Of a DNA stretch of 64,000 nt, positions 60,707-64,000 are shown piece by piece (position 1 is the first letter of the stretch; each line of letters starts with the position of its first letter). The notes below the pieces were generated by a model. The model was not told the origin of the DNA, searched no databases, and saw only the letters and a list, made by a program, of their open reading frames with translations. The DNA comes from Deltaproteobacteria bacterium (GTDB lineage: Bacteria > Myxococcota_A > Polyangia > Polyangiales > Ga0077539). Location of the stretch: positions 1 to 64,000 of the forward strand of contig JAUXYJ010000073.1 in NCBI GenBank assembly GCA_030694465.1, given 5' to 3'. The position numbers and the translations under genes were made by a program.

Positions 60707-62188
60707 GTGACGACGACCGCTTCCCGCCGAACGATACCGCCTCCATCCAACACCGTACTTCTTGTCGACGACGAAGAAGACATGTTGGTGCTCTTGTCCA
60801 TGCGGCTCGAGCACCAAGGCTATCGCATCGAGACGGCCGGAACCTGCGCCGAAGCGCGCACACGATTTGCCCGCGGAGGTCTCAACGCGGTGATCCTCGA
60901 TCTGCGATTGCCCGACGGAGACGGGCTCACATTGCTCTCTGAGTTTCGGCAGCGGGGCCCCGATGTCCCTGTGATTATGCTCACCGCACACGGTGCGATC
61001 GACACAGCCATCGAGGCAATGCGCCTAGGCGCTTTTGGATTTCTCACCAAGCCCTTTGATCACCACGAGCTGCTCCAGCGCGTGCGTCACGCGATCGAAA
61101 ACAGCGCCCTCCGCCGCGAGGTCGCGGACCTCCGTCGCATCGTCGGGGACGCCGATGGCGCTACGCTCGTCGGCGCATCCAGCGCGATTGAGCTTGTGCG
61201 AGACCTCATCGCGCGGGTCGCGCCCACAGACATCTCTGTGCTCCTCACCGGCGAGAGCGGAACCGGAAAAGAGCTCGCAGCCCGCACAATCCACAACAAC
61301 TCACACCGCAACAAGGGCCCCTTCGTCGCGATCAACTGCGCGGCGATCCCTGCAGATTTGCTCGAGAGCGAGCTCTTCGGCCATGTGCGCGGAGCATTCA
61401 CAGGCGCCAACCGTGACCGCGACGGGCTCTTCACAACAGCCGTCGGCGGCACGCTCTTTCTCGACGAAATCGGCGACGCCCCGCTCAACGTGCAGGCCAA
61501 ATTGCTGCGTGTTTTGCAAGAGCGACGCTATATCCCCGTCGGGAGCACCACCGAGCGCGAGACCGACGCCCGCGTGATCGCAGCGACCAACCACGACCTG
61601 CGCGCAGACGTGTCACGCGGACGATTTCGCGAAGACCTATTCTTTAGGCTCCACGTTTTGCCTGTCGAAATGCCGCCCTTGCGCCAACGACTCGACGACA
61701 TCGTCTTGCTCGCCGAGGTGTTTCTCGAGCGCGCGGCCGCACGACACAAGCTCGCCCTTCCCTACCTCACGCAAGAAGCCGTCGACTGGATGATGGTCTA
61801 CCCCTGGCCAGGCAACGTACGTGAGCTCGCCAACATGATGGAGGCCGCGCTTGTGCTCTGCGCCGGCGACGCCATCGCGCCAGACACACTGCAACGCCTC
61901 GCGCACAGCCCCGCGCCCACGCCCGGCTCGGCCGACCAGAGCGCCCTGGAGCGCCCAAGCAACGAGGGCGCTCCCAGCACGCTTTTACCTGTGCAAAGCC
62001 TGCTCGATCCTGACCAACCCATGCCCTCACTCAAAGACGCGCGCGACAGCTTCGAGCGCGCCTACCTCATCGAGGTCCTCCGACGCTCCGCCGGAAACAT
62101 CACCGCCGCCGCCCGCATCGCCGGCCGCAACCGCACCGACTTCTACGACCTGCTGCGCCGACACAGCGTCAAGTGGCGCGATAGCTGA
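60707..62188 (+). CDS. NtrC-family sigma-54-dependent response regulator
   Basis: 493 residues. Receiver domain: VLLVDDEEDM acidic pair, phospho-acceptor Asp in AVILDLRLPDGDG, Thr in VIMLTAHG, Lys in TKPF. AAA+ sigma-54 domain: Walker A GESGTGKE, GAFTGA loop (RGAFTGAN), Walker B GGTLFLDEIGD, and WPGNVRELANMM. C-terminal Fis-type HTH (EVLRRSAGNITAAARIAGRNRTDFYDLLRRH). The GAFTGA loop contacts sigma-54, so it should activate sigma-54 promoters after phosphorylation. The cognate histidine kinase is not in the window. Confidence 0.93.
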   Translation: MTTTASRRTIPPPSNTVLLVDDEEDMLVLLSMRLEHQGYRIETAGTCAEARTRFARGGLNAVILDLRLPDGDGLTLLSEFRQRGPDVPVIMLTAHGAIDTAIEAMRLGAFGFLTKPFDHHELLQRVRHAIENSALRREVADLRRIVGDADGATLVGASSAIELVRDLIARVAPTDISVLLTGESGTGKELAARTIHNNSHRNKGPFVAINCAAIPADLLESELFGHVRGAFTGANRDRDGLFTTAVGGTLFLDEIGDAPLNVQAKLLRVLQERRYIPVGSTTERETDARVIAATNHDLRADVSRGRFREDLFFRLHVLPVEMPPLRQRLDDIVLLAEVFLERAAARHKLALPYLTQEAVDWMMVYPWPGNVRELANMMEAALVLCAGDAIAPDTLQRLAHSPAPTPGSADQSALERPSNEGAPSTLLPVQSLLDPDQPMPSLKDARDSFERAYLIEVLRRSAGNITAAARIAGRNRTDFYDLLRRHSVKWRDS

Positions 62189-62229
62189 GTACGCACGATC
62201 ACTCAGCCCATTCTCTGCTCCGTCACACG

Positions 62230-63198
62230 TCAGCCCCCAATCCGTGGCGCCACCAACGTCGCGCAGTGCCCATCGATCCCCCCCAACGCGTAGCCCGTCC
62301 CCCACAGCGCCAACAGAGGCTCCATCGGGTCACGCAGAGCCGCAAAGCCCTGCACTCGCTCGCCTGCCCGAGCCCCCAACACCACCGTCGCACCACACGC
62401 GCTCAAAGCAGCCCACGCGCCCGCCAACGAAGACTCGGCGGCTGCTTGCACCCACCAAGCGTGCCCGCTCTCCACGCTCTCTACGCTCTGCGCGGCCTCT
62501 GCGAGCGGCACGGAGTGCACCGCGGCCGTGCGCGCGACCATGCCCTGCAGGGCCTCTGAGAGCCCCACAGGGCGCTTGCAGACCCACCGTGAGGCATCCA
62601 CCACGGACCAGCGCCACTGCGTGACTTCCTGAGCCATCCACGGCCGGGCCCGCGCCAGGCACTCTCTCGCGAGAGACTCAGCCAACACCACCCCAGGCAC
62701 ATCCGCCGCGAGGGTCACACACGCCCGAAGATCCTCGGGCGCCCCAGCGCTGCCCCACCTCCCATCACCAACCCAGCCCACCGGAACACACCCGCGCCCG
62801 CCCAAAATCTCCCACGCTTCGTCCGCCCCGAGGCTCGCCCCGATCGTCCCGACACTGCTCACAATCTCTAGCGAATCATCTCGCCAATCCCACCGCACAG
62901 GCCCCGCAGCAAGCACCTCGCGCACCCGCGTGACCGACTCTTCGCACAGCACCGAGAGCGCCGTCGCGAGCCCTCCCAGCGTGGGCCGCAGCGCCATGTC
63001 CGCCAGCCACCCGCGATCGTACACCGCGTGCACACAGCCCGCATCTCGCAGCCCCATGAGCACCGCCCGGGTCCTCGCCGCCCGCGCATCCGCCTGCGAA
63101 AACACAGTGATCGCGTCGAGCCCAAGCGAAGCCCTCCCCTCGACGCCGCACCGCGCACAGCGGCCCGTCGCCCAGACCTCGCCCACCCCGGCGCTCAC
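62230..63198 (-). CDS. Hypothetical protein
   Basis: 322 residues from a GTG at 63198 that overlaps the upstream stop (GTGA). An N-terminal CxxC pair (GRCARCGVEGRASLG) could be a small zinc ribbon. The rest is an alanine- and valine-rich alpha/beta protein with a central WAAAESSLAGAWAALSACGATVVLGARAGERVQ. No signal peptide or family is recognised. Translation is coupled to the 74-aa gene. Confidence 0.6.
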   Translation of the reverse strand: MSAGVGEVWATGRCARCGVEGRASLGLDAITVFSQADARAARTRAVLMGLRDAGCVHAVYDRGWLADMALRPTLGGLATALSVLCEESVTRVREVLAAGPVRWDWRDDSLEIVSSVGTIGASLGADEAWEILGGRGCVPVGWVGDGRWGSAGAPEDLRACVTLAADVPGVVLAESLARECLARARPWMAQEVTQWRWSVVDASRWVCKRPVGLSEALQGMVARTAAVHSVPLAEAAQSVESVESGHAWWVQAAAESSLAGAWAALSACGATVVLGARAGERVQGFAALRDPMEPLLALWGTGYALGGIDGHCATLVAPRIGG

Positions 63199-63419
63199 GC
63201 AGCATCACTCCGGCGACGTCGCCGGGTCACTCTCCCCTCGACCGACTCAGTGATCGTGTACCCCCCTTGGTGACACCAGCTCACCAGCGCCAAGAGCACC
63301 ACCGCCGCGTCAGGGCCCGTGCACGCATACAGCGCTATGCCGCTGCGCACACTCACCACCGCGCCGATGGTCTCGTTAGGGTTTTTACTCGATGTTCGCT
63401 GCACTAGGTTTACCCGCAT
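63195..63419 (-). CDS. Small protein ending in palindrome-encoded Arg run
   Basis: 74 residues (MRVNLVQRTSSKNPNETIG...). The stop overlaps the GTG of the next gene, supporting translation. It has a hydrophobic centre (GPDAAVVLLALVSWCHQGGYTITESV). The C-terminal VTRRRRRSDAA is encoded by a perfect palindrome copy in the RRRRR frame, the only such case seen in a credible gene here. Function unknown. Confidence 0.5.
   Translation of the reverse strand: MRVNLVQRTSSKNPNETIGAVVSVRSGIALYACTGPDAAVVLLALVSWCHQGGYTITESVEGRVTRRRRRSDAA
63210..63225. repeat. Dispersed palindrome, perfect, in small ORF tail
   Basis: Read as TRRRRRS on the minus strand, 12 bp before the GTG of the 62230-63198 gene. Confidence 0.9.
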
Positions 63420-63493
63420 CGCTCGCTCTGTCTCCTACATCGCACAGTACGCAGCAGTCTGGGCAAACCCCAAGAAACCGAGGACAGACTATG

Positions 63494-64000
63494 TCACTGC
63501 GTCGCGATGCGAACGAGCGCTACCAGCGGCTGCGCCTTGTCCTCGGCCCACGCGCGATCGACGGTCCCGACCACGGCAAAGAGCGCGTCGCCCTCTGGGT
63601 CCAGCAGCGTCTGACGCACAGTCCAGCGGTTGTTTCCCTCGGGCAACAGCGCGGTCATCCGAGGCTCACGGGCCGCGCGGTCAAAGCGCAACACCGGATA
63701 GTCCTGCCAATACTCGCGCATCGCGATCTCAAGCTCTTCGACCGTCCAGGCAGCCTCGCCCTCAGGCGTGCGGACATACATCAACGCGTCGTCGTAGTTC
63801 TTGTTCGCCAGAGCGGTGACAAATCGGTGCATCTCTGCGCGCACCCTTGCAGCAATCGCCCTGAGATTCTCTTGCTCAATGCGCTCAAGCTCGCGCGCAA
63901 TCGCGCGTGGATCTTCGCCCTGCGCCACCTGCGCAGACGGAGCCCGCCCGAGGCTCTCCCACTCGTCCACCAAGCTCGAGTCCACGCGCCGGATCGCCGT
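63494..64000 (-). CDS. C-terminal part of a probable DUF3516 SF2 helicase (runs off window)
   Basis: About 168 residues to the stop at 63494; the frame is open through the window edge (IRRVDSSLVDEWESLG). The segment RAEMHRFVTALANKNYDDALMYVRTPEGEAAWTVEELEIAMREYWQDYPVLRFDRAAR ending in TLLDPEGDALFAVVGTVD resembles the DUF3516 tail of large DEAD/DEAH helicases. The helicase core itself is outside the window, so the assignment rests on the tail only. Confidence 0.65.
   Translation of the reverse strand, partial: TAIRRVDSSLVDEWESLGRAPSAQVAQGEDPRAIARELERIEQENLRAIAARVRAEMHRFVTALANKNYDDALMYVRTPEGEAAWTVEELEIAMREYWQDYPVLRFDRAAREPRMTALLPEGNNRWTVRQTLLDPEGDALFAVVGTVDRAWAEDKAQPLVALVRIATQ

Overview
The window is GC-rich DNA that looks like a chromosome segment of a myxobacterium (Myxococcota, plausibly Polyangia). 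The grounds are three Hanks-type Ser/Thr kinases, many lipoproteins with Asp/Ala/Ser-rich linkers after the lipobox, FG-GAP and TPR proteins, an RHS/NHL giant with a Hint domain, a thrombospondin-type-3/OmpA barrel, a PilW/Tgl-like lipoprotein beside a RodZ-like gene, and a bifunctional Rsh. No phage, plasmid, rRNA or CRISPR genes were seen. Taxonomy is inferred from gene content only.

Layout. 0-6.6 kb: an RHS/NHL lipoprotein gene on the minus strand, split by a 161-bp MITE-like element and apparently truncated inside its Hint domain. 6.7-11.4 kb: FG-GAP lipoprotein, PEGA-like protein and kinase 1 in one minus-strand operon. 11.7-13.8 kb: TPR protein and a secreted hypothetical. 13.8-23.1 kb: a minus-strand run of S1-domain RNA-binding protein, lipoprotein, membrane protein, FAD oxidoreductase, kinase 3, a photoactive-yellow-protein-like PAS fused to V4R, a 62-aa protein and kinase 2, mostly joined by ATGA overlaps. 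23.4-28.3 kb: frameshifted SRPBCC gene, cyaY, two lipoproteins, DUF4386 and LysR. 29.1-33.7 kb: a tRNA with anticodon CAT, Crp-like regulator, pilW/tgl-like, rodZ-like, recO, histidine phosphatase, YigZ. 34.2-40.6 kb: OmpA-like barrel, PP2C-like, rsh, manA. 40.7-43.8 kb: a PLD-SF2 helicase-DUF3427 protein. 43.8-50.2 kb: propeller lipoprotein, two M50-like paralogues, cytochrome-like lipoprotein, ECF sigma, MAPEG, VOC. 50.5-63.4 kb: DAG-kinase-like, lipase-like, archaemetzincin, TrmN6-like, baeRF, RlmI-like, M48-TerB fusion, beta-carbonic anhydrase, NtrC-type regulator and hypotheticals. The right edge holds the C-terminus of a probable DUF3516 helicase.

The most unusual genome-level signal is a dispersed palindrome, CCGGCGACGTCGCCGG: 14 perfect copies and at least 7 near copies in 64 kb. 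Many copies sit within a few bases of a stop codon. Others lie in linkers of coding sequences, read as PATSP or GDVA and once as RRRRR. Two pairs extend into longer direct repeats that bracket single genes. The most unusual protein-level signal is the PYP-like/V4R protein, with the chromophore-binding Cys conserved, inside a kinase/flavoprotein operon.
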